From positions 12,364,546 through 12,428,545 of the forward strand of contig OY754982.1 of NCBI GenBank assembly GCA_963576475.1: a stretch of 64,000 bases of DNA. The letters are read 5' to 3'. The translations under genes were made by a program, and so were the position numbers. Shown in pieces: positions 10,795-21,732 of this stretch. Position 1 is the first letter of the stretch, and the number at the start of each line of letters is the position of its first letter. Origin of the DNA: Molanna angustata. Taxonomy: Eukaryota; Arthropoda; Insecta; Trichoptera; Molannidae. The notes beneath the pieces are model-generated. The model was not told the origin of the DNA. It saw only the letters and a list, made by a program, of their open reading frames with translations, and did no database searches.

Positions 10795-11724
10795 GTACTG
10801 CAAAGATAAGAAACGACAACGAATTAAGCAATTCAATCCCTATGACAGGTGTCCGACAAGGAGATAGTCTAAGCCCATTCTTGTTTAATCTAGTAATGGA
10901 TGAACTAATCAAGGAAATTGAATCGCTCCAGCTTGGGTACAGAATGGGGAAGGAAATTGTAAAAGCGATTTGCTATGCCGACGACGCTATTATATGTACA
11001 TAGTAGCCGAAACTAAGAACGACCTACAGACAATGCTGAACAGGTTACATAGCGCCTGCAAACAATACAACATGGCATTTTCAATTGATAAGACTAAATG
11101 TATGACATTCTCAAAAACACATAGCATGCAATCTGGCTATAGACAATAACCCAATTGAACAGGTTAATACCTTTAGATACCTAGGAATTGACATAACAGA
11201 AGATGCTGACCTCTGCGAAGAAATTCAGAGCCAAGTCAATAAGGCAGCTGGAGTTTCGGGCGCCCTAAAGTACATTATTTGGAAAAATGAGGATATCGCC
11301 ATTAAAAGCAAAGTGAGAATCTACAAAGCATGCGTAAGACCAGTGATGACATATGGTATAGAGGCACGAGCAGACACAGTCAGAAGCAAACAAATGTTGA
11401 GGACTTCAGAAATGAGGACATTGAGAGCTATTGCAGGCAAAACCCTAAGAGACCGAGTGAGGAACTCCAGAATAAGGGAACTATGTGAAGTTGACGATAT
11501 AATCAGATGGAGTAGGCAGCGGAGGAGAGACTGGTATGGTCATGTCCAAAGGATGGACAGCACCAGACTTCCTCATATCCTGCTTCACAATCAGCCTCAC
11601 GAAACCCGCCCTCGCGGTAGACCGCCAAAAAGATGGAGGGATAGCTGGGGGTCCACCTTGCAAGAAGAGCAGGCCTCTTAAAAAACAGACCTGAAGGTAT
11701 ATTCAAAAGGAGAAGAAGAAGAAG
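10795..11724 (+). mobile_element. 5'-truncated RTE-clade LINE with RT core and 13-bp TSD
   Basis: The insert begins within the reverse transcriptase domain. TGVRQGDSLSPFLFNLVMDE lies near 10845-10905 and the catalytic YADDA near 10973-10990. After a frameshift, a thumb/C-terminal region follows in the frame 11313-11681 (KACVRPVMTYGIEA, LRDRVRNSRIREL, WYGHVQRM, RPRGRPPKRWRD). It ends in (GAAG)n. The TSD AAAAACAACTTTT is perfect at 10782-10794 and 11725-11737, giving a 930-bp insert, so it is fairly young. Several frame breaks between 11000 and 11310 make it nonfunctional. Confidence 0.9.
11313..11681 (+). pseudogene. C-terminal segment of RTE ORF2
   Basis: This 122-codon frame is the longest uninterrupted part of the truncated RTE copy at 10795-11724. 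The sequence runs from YKACVRPVMTYG through the MRTLRAIAGKTLRDRVRN block and the WYGHVQRM block to GRPPKRWRD, the usual order of this domain. Its RT motifs lie upstream in other frames, so the segment is not translated as a functional enzyme. The TAA stop lies just before the (GAAG)n tail. Confidence 0.8.
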
Positions 11725-11737
11725 AAAAACAACTTTT

Positions 11738-12039
11738 CTGCCTCAAAAGGACCATTCTATGCTATATTGCATGATGACAAGCACCCAGCAGCTAAGATAA
11801 TAATAAAAAAGAAAAAAATAGGCAAATAAAACAATTAAGGCATTAATGAAAATATGTACATATTCCAAGGCATTCATTGCAACATTGATTTGCAGCTTAT
11901 TTGCAGCAACCTTTATATGCTGCCCCTCTGTGCCTAAGAACAAATTGATAATTGATGACAAAATTTTATCATCAAATTGACATATACAATACGCTCTTTA
12001 ACTTCTATACAATACGCTCTTTAACTCTAATTCACCGCA
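11738..12039. other. AT-rich spacer
   Basis: No gene seen. A duplicated phrase of about 22 bp, ATACAATACGCTCTTTAACT, occurs at 11988 and 12009. Confidence 0.3.
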
Positions 12040-12598
12040 TTACCTTAAAACCATATTCACCTATTTATCTAATCACGGCCTAGCGCTTCGATCTGCTGAA
12101 CGTACTACATTAACATACTATTCCAATTCACAACACTGAATTTTTCAGCTCTTCATTTGAAGTATGTTCAGCAAGACTCTGGAATAATTTGAGTCCTGAT
12201 ATCTTCGTCAAACTCTCTTTTCATTTTCAAGAAAATACTAAAGCAGGGATATCTCTCCGAAAATACCTGATTCCTCTTCTTTTCCTTCCTTCCCTTACGT
12301 AATAACTGGAATACGTAATAATAACTGGAATTTTTATCGCTAAACACCCGATCTCGATTTCCTCTCCTTGTTCTTTCTCAATCCTTTTTTTGCTATGATG
12401 TTTTATTATTTTGTTTTTGTTGTTTATCTTGGTGTTATGTATATTTTGTTTGTTATTTTTTAGCTTTCATTTTTTGTTGATATACAATTATAATTCTGTC
12501 ACTCTGTAATCTGGTTGGTTGGAAGAAATAAGCCCGCCAGTGTGCATTATATTTGTTTAAATTATGTACAAAAAGTTCAATAAATAAAATAAATAAAC
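12040..12598 (+). mobile_element. LINE family C, 3' end copy 2
   Basis: Decayed C-terminal coding (CGATCTGCTGAACGTAC near 12091, AATTTGAGTCCTGATATCTT near 12187) leads into the shared 3' region with CTGGTTGGTTGGAAGAAATA at about 12511 and AGCCCGCCAG, ending in AATAAATAAAATAAATAAA. It aligns to 15385-15845, with indels. Confidence 0.7.
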
Positions 12599-13256
12599 AT
12601 ATTGATGATAAAATGTCCTTTCTTTTTCTCTCATATTATTTATCTAATTTAATTACAACAATTGTTTTAAAGATGGGCTATTTGATTGCTGCCATATAGC
12701 GATCTCTTCTCAACAACTCAAACACCGTGAAGGAAAGAAAATATAACATTTACAGACTGAATAATATGACAATGAGGAATGGAAGAAGGGTAGGTATTAT
12801 AGGATGAAAAAGGAACATCTTTTATGAATTATTTTATAAATATGGTATTTTCTAAATGAAAAAGACATTTCATAATCATCAGACTATTCCATAGTCGAGC
12901 TTATGTATAGTTAGTTTCGATATTAGTTATACTATGAATGTACGTTGTATTTACTATGCTGAATAATTATATTTCATAATAATACAAGAGAATAAATAAA
13001 TTTTGGCAGGGAATATTTACATTTATACAGGGAATTTGGTTAAGTTTATCATAAGGATAAATTTGCGTGTTCAAAAGATTAGATTTAATACAAAATACTT
13101 CCTGGCCAATAGATATACTTTAGGTAGCAACTGATAATCCAACTGTAGATTCGTTCATGAGAATTCAATTTTCTTAATGAATCGACATTATTAAGCCAAG
13201 ATGCGTTTACGAAGGAAAATTTTGTATGGTGTAGTGGACTTTTTGCAAGCTAATAA
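12599..13256. other. AT-rich stretch
   Basis: No gene, repeat or structured element recognised. Confidence 0.2.
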
Positions 13257-13316
13257 CACCAACTAGAGGCCTCGCAGCATATATGTTTCCGTACATGGAT
13301 TTACTCAGAATTCGGA
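13257..13316 (+). repeat. dispersed repeat R, copy 1
   Basis: The phrase AACACCAACTAGAGGCCTCG followed by GCAGCATAT and ATGGATTTACTCAGAATTC recurs inverted at 51577-51640 with about 85 percent identity. The parent element is unknown. A (TG)n tract follows here. Confidence 0.6.
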
Positions 13317-13338
13317 GTAGAACATTTTATGTGAGTTT

Positions 13339-13416
13339 TGTGTGTGTGTGTGTGTGTGTGTGTCTGTCTGTGTGTGTGTGTGTGTCTGTGTGTCTGTCTG
13401 TGTGTGTCCCCCCCCC
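13339..13416. repeat. (TG)n microsatellite with TC interruptions, then C9
   Basis: TG repeats with periodic TCTG interruptions span 13339-13407, followed by a run of nine C. Confidence 0.95.
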
Positions 13417-14264
13417 TTATAACTTTTGATCCGCTCAATTTAAGGAGCCCAAATTTTTAGAATATATGAACAGTTATAGGCCTACAAAATTTTTATACTC
13501 AGAATTGTGAATTTTTGTTTCAGTCAGGGGTCATCAACTTTTGAAATTTTGATTTATTTTTCCATATATCTCAGAAACCGTAAAAGCTAGAACGCTGAAA
13601 ATTGGTATAAACATAGACAAATACAAAATCTCAAATTTGTTTTTTTTATAAAAATTCCAGGGTTTCTCAAACATTTTTTGTTAAGAAAAATATTTTTTTT
13701 TTATGATAAATTTATGAGTTTAACTGCCTATATTTCCATTTTTTTTTAAATATCGAAAAAAGCCGAAAAACCCCAACTAGAAAATTTAATTTTCTATAAA
13801 AAATATTAACATTGTATTAGCACATCCCAAATTTTTTTAACAATTTTTATAAAAATTGAATTTAGTGACGACATTGCTTCATACAATTTGTATGGAAGTA
13901 GCCTACTCACAATATCTAAGAAGACTTAATAATTTGATACTAATCTCCAAACATACATACATACCATCGTGCTGTTTTCACATTCTGGGTAGGATCAAAG
14001 GACTGACCTCCATACTATCCTATCTTGACATAGGTACATACCTAGGTACATGTGTTATATAGAAAACCAAATATCTTAAAATATTAAATAATTTGTATTT
14101 ATGGGTTTATAGTTTGGTACTTATTCTTCAACTGTACATACTATCACTATCGACAGTTGGATCTCATGTGTTACATGCAACTAGTTTATAAATGAAAGAG
14201 CACTTACTCAGTAAACAATTTATTGCGGCTTATTTGGTACAATTATTAAAACTAATTAAATATT
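13417..14264. other. AT-rich stretch
   Basis: No gene recognised. The opening (CTTATAACTTTTGATCCGCT) directly follows the microsatellite and may be part of the same unknown repeat. Confidence 0.2.
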
Positions 14265-14507
14265 TTATTTTCGCGGAGAGATGCCGAAGAAACAATCACG
14301 GTGTACGTCTAGCGTCCTGGTCTGAGAAAATCTGAATAGTGTGAGTAGGTGCTGTGCCAATATATATAGAGGCGGCGGAGTAGTGTTGGTTAAAGCATTC
14401 TGGGGCCGTAGAGATGGGCCCCCACAAAATAATATTTTTTTTTGTTTACACCACTTTTGAGTTTTCATAACCGGTTTCAGGGCTGATCCGCTCAAAATTA
14501 TACTCAC
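14265..14507 (-). other. unrecognised 80-codon open frame in a GC-richer patch
   Basis: The minus frame contains KPVMKTQKWCKQKKILFCGG and TTPPPLYILAQHLLTLFRFS. It is more protein-like than the AT-rich frames nearby, and base composition shifts at about 14265 and 14510. No domain is recognised. It could be a fragment of a mobile element or a host exon. Treat it as unassigned. Confidence 0.2.
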
Positions 14508-14520
14508 AATCTGAAAAAAA

Positions 14521-15384
14521 ATATTTTAATTCATTAGTTAAAATTAACTACAAAGTAATAACTGCAAAGTATGAAAATAAAAAATAAATACTTACATAAA
14601 TACATGTGAATGCAAAATTGTAAATATCTGATTTTGCAAATAAGCAAATTTACATTCATTTCAAATTAACAATTCATTCAGACTAAACAATAATTGATGG
14701 CTATATTACAAAAATCTATATTACAATTTTTTCCATTTTAAATATCTAGTCCTTTCATTGAACAATCTTTTTCTTCTATGCGAAGTAATTCAATATGGTA
14801 AATCTCTTTGAGACTGCTTCGGGACATAGTTTTAATAATAAATTATCGTGGGAAAATATGGTGGAGACGATGCACATTGCGATTAGCAGAGAGTTTATGA
14901 TTGTGTAAGATGAAACTGAAAGAGAAATAAGTAGAATCGTTAGTTGCTGGTGGTGCAATGCGGGGGTAGGTTAGATAATACATCCCCCGTAAGTAAACGG
15001 AAGGCTTATGAGGAAGACTTACCCTCAGAGGAGAGGTGAAAAATGAAGCTCGGGATATTGAGAAATCAAGATAAACAGCTGCTGAAAGAGAGAAAGAGAA
15101 CACTACAAGAAAACACAAAACAAGTTCAATTTAAAGAGAATGTATTTACAATCCATTCAAAGTGCGCTGCAAAAGTATTGACATGTAAAATAATGTTTTT
15201 TTATGTATTTTATTTATTTGTCTATCTTCTTGTACACATTATTTCAAATATAAAGCAACACCTTTCACGAGTGTGAATTTCGAAGAGATCCAATCTCTTT
15301 TGCTACTGATAAGACACATATAACTTAAAAACTACCACTAAAACACTGAAAACACAGGGTACAAATCATCGTCATAATCAAATA
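14521..15384. other. AT-rich stretch with a possible minus-strand exon at 15023-15081
   Basis: On the minus strand a pyrimidine-rich TCTCTTTCTCTCTTTCAG is followed 59 nt later by the donor GG|GTAAGT. One frame is open across it, but there is no supporting homology. Otherwise nothing is seen. Confidence 0.2.
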
Positions 15385-15845
15385 TTTATTATATCACTTC
15401 GATCTGCTGAACGTGCTTAACTATATTCATAGTTTTGAATTTTTTAGCTCTTCATTTGAAGTAAATTCAGCTAGACTATGGAATAGCCTAAGTCCTGATA
15501 TTACGTCGTCTATCTCACTAAACATCTTCAAGAAAAGGCTAAAGCAAAAATATTTATCTGACAACACCTGATTACATCTTCCTCTCCTCTTCCATTCATT
15601 ATCCTTTAGTTTTCCAATCATTGCTATGAATTGTTCTTACATATATGCTATCTTCTTTGTTTTTTTTTCTTCTGATATCTTTAATTATTTTGTAATGTGA
15701 TTAATTTATTGTCATAGTACACATTGTTTTGTATATTTTAAATTTACTCTGGTTGGTTGGAAGAAATTGCCATTAGGCAATAAGCCCGCCAGTTAACTAA
15801 TCATATGTACAAGAAGTTTCAAAATTAATAAATAAAAATAAAAAT
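15385..15845 (+). mobile_element. LINE family C, 3' end copy 3
   Basis: This is the best preserved copy of the family's end. SARLWNSLSPDITSSISLNI is readable near 15465-15525, followed by FKKRLKQKYLSDNT and a stop. The 3' region has CTGGTTGGTTGGAAGAAATT at about 15751, TTAGGCAATAAGCCCGCCAG, and AATAAATAAAAATAAAAA at the end. The ARLWNSLSPDI block is characteristic of Jockey/CR1-type ORF2 C-termini. Confidence 0.75.
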
Positions 15846-16310
15846 ATCTGCACAATTCCGCCCGAATGGAAGCGGATAATTCAACGGGTGATTGAATGTA
15901 GTTACCACCCTCAGTCATGAGGTCAAAGAAGAATATTATGTAAGTTTATCTTTTCAAACACAAAATGCTAAGGCCCGAATTTATAAAACGTAATGCTTAA
16001 CATGGCAACAGTCCTTGTAAATGAGGTGACGAACACAAACAAATGAACTTCTCAATAGATGGCGTTTCAAAAAGGTTTCTTCGTTACCTCATAGATGGCA
16101 ATAATATAATTTCGTATTATTCAGGTGAAATGTTTACACTTATTCAAATATAAAGAACTTTCGTATAAAAATTGTTTTTTTTTATATTTTCTACGATTCT
16201 CAATTAGAAATCACGTCTACCATTAAAAAAACACTTTGGTTGGCGGAAACCCCCAACAGACACCTTTGAAGTTCAATCGTTCACAGTTGACCGAGTCCAT
16301 GTAACAGTAA
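15846..16310. other. AT-rich stretch
   Basis: No gene seen. AACTTCTCAATAGATGGCG at 16047-16065 recurs inverted at about 36247, suggesting a small shared repeat. Confidence 0.25.
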
Positions 16311-16470
16311 TGCCCACAACTATATAGTGATGTTCACAATTATACAGTAATGTTCACAACAATACAGTTATCTTCACAATTATACAGTAATGTTCACAAT
16401 TATACAGTAATGTTCACAATTATACAGGAATGTTCACAACAATACAGTAATGTTCACAACTATACAGTAA
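16311..16470. repeat. 20-bp minisatellite, 8 copies
   Basis: Exactly eight 20-bp units of TGTTCACAATTATACAGTAA with one to three substitutions each. The first unit (TGCCCACAACTATATAGTGA) is the most diverged. Confidence 0.95.
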
Positions 16471-17557
16471 TAGCCTGTCGTTTGCCCGGAACGTAACGCG
16501 TATGGCACACAACTTAGCACAAAAATATTGATTATTTTTTTTTGGTAATTTATGGGTAAATTCTTTCAACTTACCTACTTAATATCAAAAAGGGGTAATT
16601 AATTTCTGGGACGATCGATATGATTATGAATATATCTTTATCTGAAAACTTTTTTTTTTTAACATGTCTACGTAGGGGACACCAGCTATTAGGATTTGGG
16701 TCCATTTTGCTCTTCCGAAGAAGCGCACTACGTAGCGTTGGGAGGGGTTTGCAGTCTAGAAAAGAGTGTATTGATTAGGATTTTAAAAAGACCCGGTTTG
16801 TACGAAGGTGGAAACAGAATTCGGAAGATCGTTCCACAGTCAACTTGTTAATAAAAGTCAATAAACATGCAGTGATATAATCATTAAAATTAAAAATGAT
16901 GAAAATCGTGAATGGTTCGCAAATATATACGAGGATTTGTTTTTTGTCGTATAATTGAAGTATGTATATCGTTTTATGAATGGCAGCCTTATTACAGTAC
17001 AGTATAGGCACAGTATAACAACAGATATAGTATATTTTTTGTGGAAAATAAAGGAAAGTAATAAGTGAGTATGTTATATAAATAACCCAATATATTAAGA
17101 TTTTCTGCTTCTTTCCTGATACACAAACATCTTGATTAACTCGGAAACCTATCTTGAGAACAAAAGGGGTACGAAGTCGGTATAAAGAAAGCAGACGATG
17201 GTTGTTCAATGACGTAGGATCTATTTGCGATCCATTTATTGGTCCGACCCGCCCCTAGATTAGATTTTATCTGATTTTCCATACCAAACCCTTATTTTCC
17301 CTTTCATATTCCTCCCCCTTTGTACTCTCCTACGCAGTCTACATTATCGAATTTTGTTTTCCTTACAAGTTGCTTTATATTATATCCTGTAATCATCTGC
17401 ATACAGAAAAGCGAACCAACTTTAAATTCTACCAGATAAACCTAGAATGATAATTTAATTATTTCAAAATAAAAATTGTGTTTTTTACATAACAGTATAA
17501 TAATACCTCGATTTTTCCAGACCGTGAGAGCATTTTGAAAATTTCGACAGATGAAAT
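16471..17557. other. AT-rich stretch
   Basis: No gene recognised. The 144-codon minus-strand open frame at 16775-17209 has no ATG start, is rich in Ile, Tyr and Phe, and is probably a chance product of AT-rich sequence. Confidence 0.25.
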
Positions 17558-18004
17558 CATAGAGAAGAAATTAATGTTTTACTATAATGGAAAACTAATC
17601 AGCTTTAAGTTTATGAACTTAACATATATGATATTAATATGAAGACAATCGGACTTATAGTTTGGGCTGCAGAGAGGACACAAAAAAACGTCAATGATGA
17701 ATTCATAGAGAAGAAATTAAAAATTGTCTATGGAAAACTAATCAGCTCTAAGTCTATACACTTGTGATGTTAATATGAAGTCGATCGGACTTATAGTTTT
17801 GGCTGTAGAGAGGACACATAAAGCATAATCCATACGGAGTACACCATACGCCATGCATACAAATTGAAGATACAAACATATCACGACGAAACTCACAGTG
17901 TGCACTCTCTACATGATAACCGTTGAGAAATTGATGTACATAAAATACGCTTAAAAATTGTGAAATCATGACTCTCCACTATTCTATAGTGTAGAGAGTA
18001 AAAA
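17558..18004 (+). mobile_element. dispersed repeat Q with two 146-bp internal units (unoccupied copy)
   Basis: Two tandem units begin CATAGAGAAGAAATTAA at 17558 and 17704, each containing TCGGACTTATAGTTTTGGCT and GAGAGGACACA. A unique tail runs to about 18004 with a terminal hairpin (CTCTCCACTATT/TATAGTGTAGAG). An inverted homologue at 38440-39318 has the same two units at the same 146-bp spacing but carries a LINE fragment within the tail hairpin. The class of element is unknown, and no coding is seen. Confidence 0.7.
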
Positions 18005-18059
18005 TGTGTCTAAAATATTATATCTTGATGGAAAAAATTGCCTTATGTCTATATTTTAT

Positions 18060-18225
18060 GTAGCTTCTCGGGCAACTAACAGGTGCTATGTCAAATAATT
18101 ATTTAACACGCACCCAATAACAAGTTGCCACATTCCGGAGACTTACGATATTTATCGTCTCACAGATCCAGACTGATAACACAATTAAAAACTGTGTCTC
18201 CGTCGGGATCCGAGCCTGGGACTCT
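18060..18225 (-). mobile_element. tRNA-derived SINE, family B, copy B2
   Basis: Minus strand: a head with a decayed B box (GGCTCGGATCCCGACGGAGA), the body GTCTGGATCTGTGAGACGAT, AGTCTCCGGAATGTGGCAAC and TTGTTATTGGGTGCGTGTTA, and the tail CTGTTAGTTGCCCGAGAAGC. It aligns well with B1 and B6. Confidence 0.75.
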
Positions 18226-18300
18226 CCGATCAGCAGTCGGTTATGGCAATATACCACCATCACCGCAGAAGTAAATAAAATAAAGAAATAAAAAACAATT

Positions 18301-18441
18301 AAAAATTAACACATTTATAATCCACGAACTGAGTTTACAATAAGTGCCTGAGTTTAACCATCATGATGATGGTTTAACTCAGGCTCTTATTATAAACTCA
18401 ATTCGTGGATTATATGTAACTATGTTAATTTGTTAATTTTT
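18301..18441. mobile_element. foldback element or long hairpin
   Basis: A long near-palindrome is centred on CATCATGATGATG (about 18359-18371). Its arms carry TTTAACTCAGGC, AAACTCAATTCGTGGATTA and, further out, TTAATTTGTTAATTTTT matching AAAAATTAACACATTTA. It would form a hairpin with a stem of about 65 bp. It may be a MITE; no TSD was assigned. Confidence 0.8.
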
Positions 18442-18569
18442 AATAATTTTTCATCATGAACTTCCACTCTGTATACGAAACAACATTAAACTCAATAAAT
18501 AAAAAAGAGTTTTCATTAACTTTACTTGTTTATCTGCGTGTAGGTACCTACTAGAAATTTTGCGATCGA

Positions 18570-18852
<283 letters not shown>

Positions 18853-19840
18853 AAACGGCATAAATGCCTTTTACATACATAGATAAAAACACATATTGAT
18901 TATTATTATATTGTATTATTATATTGTAATTTTAATTTTAAAATGTTGTCCTCAGTTTTTTTTTCATTTCCTCTTCTGGGTCACAACCCTAGGATTGGTC
19001 TGCACCAAACACTTACTATTTCATTTACTTGTTTAATATTTCTCGACAACACTAACATGTTTGAGAATATCAACTGATTACATTAAATAGCAGCTTTTGA
19101 CGTGTGCGAAGTGTTGAGAGATAAGTACATACAAGTTGAATTGACGTAATGAATGAGTTTTGACTCAAGTACTGAAATAAGTTGACACGTTAACGTAACC
19201 ACTAGGAAAACACAAAATTTCACATAGAGAATATGAAGAAAATTACTCGAGTTGGAATGGAACTTTCATTATTCGCCGTTAGAACGGAACTTACATTGAT
19301 TTATACACAATATACACCATAATATACAAAGCGTTTTCTGAGAACAAATAACTTAATTTTCAACTATATTAAGGCAATATTTCGCCTACTAATTGAAGAC
19401 ATTAAATTGTGCATTAATATTTCAATTCATTTAACGCAGGGTAGCTGAAAACGAAATGTTTGTATTTATATAATATATGAGTACATTTTTGATTTGTTTC
19501 GTTTATTACCTTGGAACATTTTTTGTACTTATATTGTTGTCGGAAAAGTGAGTCGGAAAAGTTGTTTTTCATTTTCATTTATAGTTCTCTTGTGTATGTG
19601 TAGCTACTTATTTTTTTCGTCTCAATAAATGTTTTATTATTATTATTTAAATAAGTTCTTATCCCTCGTTGATAAAAAATTAATGAGATCAATATTTTAT
19701 GCGGATATGCTATGAATAAAAAAAAAATATATCAATAAAATACCATAACAAATTGATAAAAAATGCCAAAAATAAAAATAATTAAATTGGTTTGTAAGAA
19801 TGACTCGAAAGCAAAGTTGCAGATACATTTTTTTTATAAA
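18853..19840. other. AT-rich stretch
   Basis: No gene or element recognised. Confidence 0.2.
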
Positions 19841-20000
19841 AAATTAATGTCTTTGTTAAACATGTACATATACATCCCTATACATTCCCTAAAATAAGCA
19901 GCAATGCTTGTGCTATAGGTGAACGAAATCGGTCGAAGCAGGATTCGAACTCACGACCTCTGGGTTAATAGCTAGGCTAACCGCTCTGCCATCACACATC
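19841..20000 (-). mobile_element. tRNA-derived SINE, family A, copy A1
   Basis: On the minus strand the tRNA-like head has an A-box-like TGGCAGAGCGG (about 19991-19981) and a B box GTTCGAATCC (about 19957-19948). The conserved linker GACCGATTTCGTTCACCTAT and AGCACAAGCATT follows, then TTATTTTAGGGAATGTATAG and a tail toward 19841. Related copies are at 29533, 30376, 49092 and 53290. It is not a functional tRNA: the cloverleaf is incomplete and the SINE body is attached. Confidence 0.8.
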
Positions 20001-20077
20001 GTTCTCGTCCTTTTCCTCGTTACTGAGGATGGAGGTTGTCCTCCATCACACTTTGCGCGACCCGCCTCCATTCTGCC

Positions 20078-20640
20078 CCCTTAGACAACGTGTCATTTAG
20101 CTCAAGAAAAGAAACAAGAAAAGATAACTCAATAACAAAAATTTTTAACAAGATAAAAAGTGAAATAACGGACATACAGTTGATGAATAATTTGAAATAC
20201 AAGAAAACAATAGAAACATGGATTAGAAACAAGGACATTATATACTGCGGAAACATGATCAAGCTACAGTAGTTTATATTTTTATTTTTATAATAGGTAT
20301 ATTTTATAACAAGTTTTAGTTAAATACAAGTTTAATATTTTTCTGTCAGATATAACGCAAAAAAAAAAAAATTCTGCCACCTCGGTACAGGCTCAGCCTA
20401 GTGAGGTGGTATATACCAAATAATACTAAAAAAAATGTTTCCTATTTAAATTGTACTTTTTCTTTTTAATATTTTTATTGTTTGTATATTGTTATATTTT
20501 GTTTGGTTTCAATAATAAAAAAAAAATATTATGGAAGTGACATTTTCTCGTCACGTGACATCTTTCACTTCCAAACATTGAGCTATCTTGCCGTGTTTCT
20601 TTTCTTGAGTTAAATGACATGTCGTCTAGGGCCCCTGGTC
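20078..20640. mobile_element. DNA element with inverted repeats of about 60 bp
   Basis: Left arm TTAGACAACGTGTCATTTAG (from about 20081) continues with CTCAAGAAAAGAAACAAG. It is the inverted match of the right arm CGTGTTTCTTTTCTTGAG followed by TTAAATGACATGTCGTCTAG, which ends near 20629. The arms extend inward through AAGATAACTCAAT / ATTGAGCTATCTT. The interior includes a 33-bp hairpin CCACCTCGG...CTAGTGAGGTGG at 20379-20410 and a weak open frame (20036-20272) I cannot identify. TSD not resolved. Confidence 0.65.
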
Positions 20641-21008
20641 TGTTATGAGTACAAAGTAGAGAGCACCAGTCACAAAAGACTCCGTTGCATATTCAATAAT
20701 AAATTAACTCTATCTGGTATTTTTCCGAGATCTTTCCGAGATTATTAAAATATAAATAAATAAAATAAAAAATGAATCCTTTATGCACTACGCATACATC
20801 CATGCTCTGTCAGTGTCTATTCTCAATAGATACTTTTTTTTTTATTTGTGCAATTAATAAATAAAAATTACAAGATTCCAGCATTAAGTACAAGTATTTG
20901 CATATCATGATTTTTTTAATTCATCTTTCTTATATTTATAAATAGTTTATATAGTTGAGTAACTTTTTTAAAATGTAAATACAACCTATATGTACTATTA
21001 TCTATGTA
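20641..21008. other. AT-rich stretch
   Basis: No gene recognised. Confidence 0.2.
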
Positions 21009-21256
21009 CACTGCTAGAGACGGGTTTCGGCAAGTAATACAATAAAAACGGAGCACTCAGACCAGTAATGGCCGATCCAAGCATCTCAAAAGAAGCCACA
21101 AATTTCGTAAATAATGCCATTTTAGTGCCTTATACTTTGATGTTTGCCAGTGAAACATGGACGTGGCAAAATATATGCTGTGGAAATGAGATCAGCACTA
21201 AGAAGAGTATGTAATAGAACAGAATAAAAAATTAGGACATATCGAGAGAACGCAAG
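21009..21256 (+). mobile_element. degenerate fragment of LINE family D
   Basis: Phrases PVMADPSIS, ILVPYTLMFASETWTWQ and a broken EMRSALRRVCN match the region after the reverse transcriptase in the family D copy at 26281-28101 (MADPL, IVVPTIMYASETWVWQ, EMRSLRRMCG). A deletion and frameshift lie just after the ASETW block. It is older than the other copies, judging by divergence. Confidence 0.6.
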
Positions 21257-21732
21257 AAATTATTATCAGTAATAATAATAAAAATAAGATTTTATTTCAA
21301 TTCGTGAGCAGGGGGTTGCAATGCAACACAAACCATGTCATATATGCATAATTTTAAAATTAGGTATAAATTCAAATAAAAAACCATAACAGAGAGAAAA
21401 AAAATAGCATAAAGAACAAAAAAAATAAAAGAAAAACACATCAATTTTTAAATCCAAAAAATAGAAACGTATATAATCGTAATAATTTAACTATGTAAAA
21501 TATTTATTGAAATCACTTCAGTCACTGGAAAATTCATGCCCATCTTCTGCGAATTGGAGAGTCAAGCCACATACCAGCCTCTGGAACAATGGAATTGCTA
21601 GATCACCACATCCTCACACTTGCATCAGCTATCCTGCGTCTTTGGAGAGCGGCAAAGCCATATACCCCGCGGTCTGCAAACATTTGAGATCTGGGTAACC
21701 CGAGCATTATCCGAAAGTTTATTTATTTATTA
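21257..21732. other. AT-rich stretch ending in (TTTA)n
   Basis: No gene recognised. AATAAGATTTTATTTCAATT at 21282 resembles the 3' region of an unidentified retroelement. Confidence 0.2.

Noticed and set aside
15023..15081. Minus-strand exon with polypyrimidine acceptor and GTAAGT donor
   Set aside because: Splice-like signals are present, but the open frame is low in information and nothing else supports it; kept only as a note in the gap entry.
16775..17209. 144-codon minus-strand open frame that could be a membrane protein
   Set aside because: It begins at TTG with no ATG near its start, its hydrophobicity follows from AT-rich codons, and no family motif is visible.
17970..18012. Helitron 3' end (hairpin plus CTAA) for repeat Q
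   Set aside because: The inverted copy loses similarity at AGTAAAAAT, before the CTAA, so the CTAA is flank.
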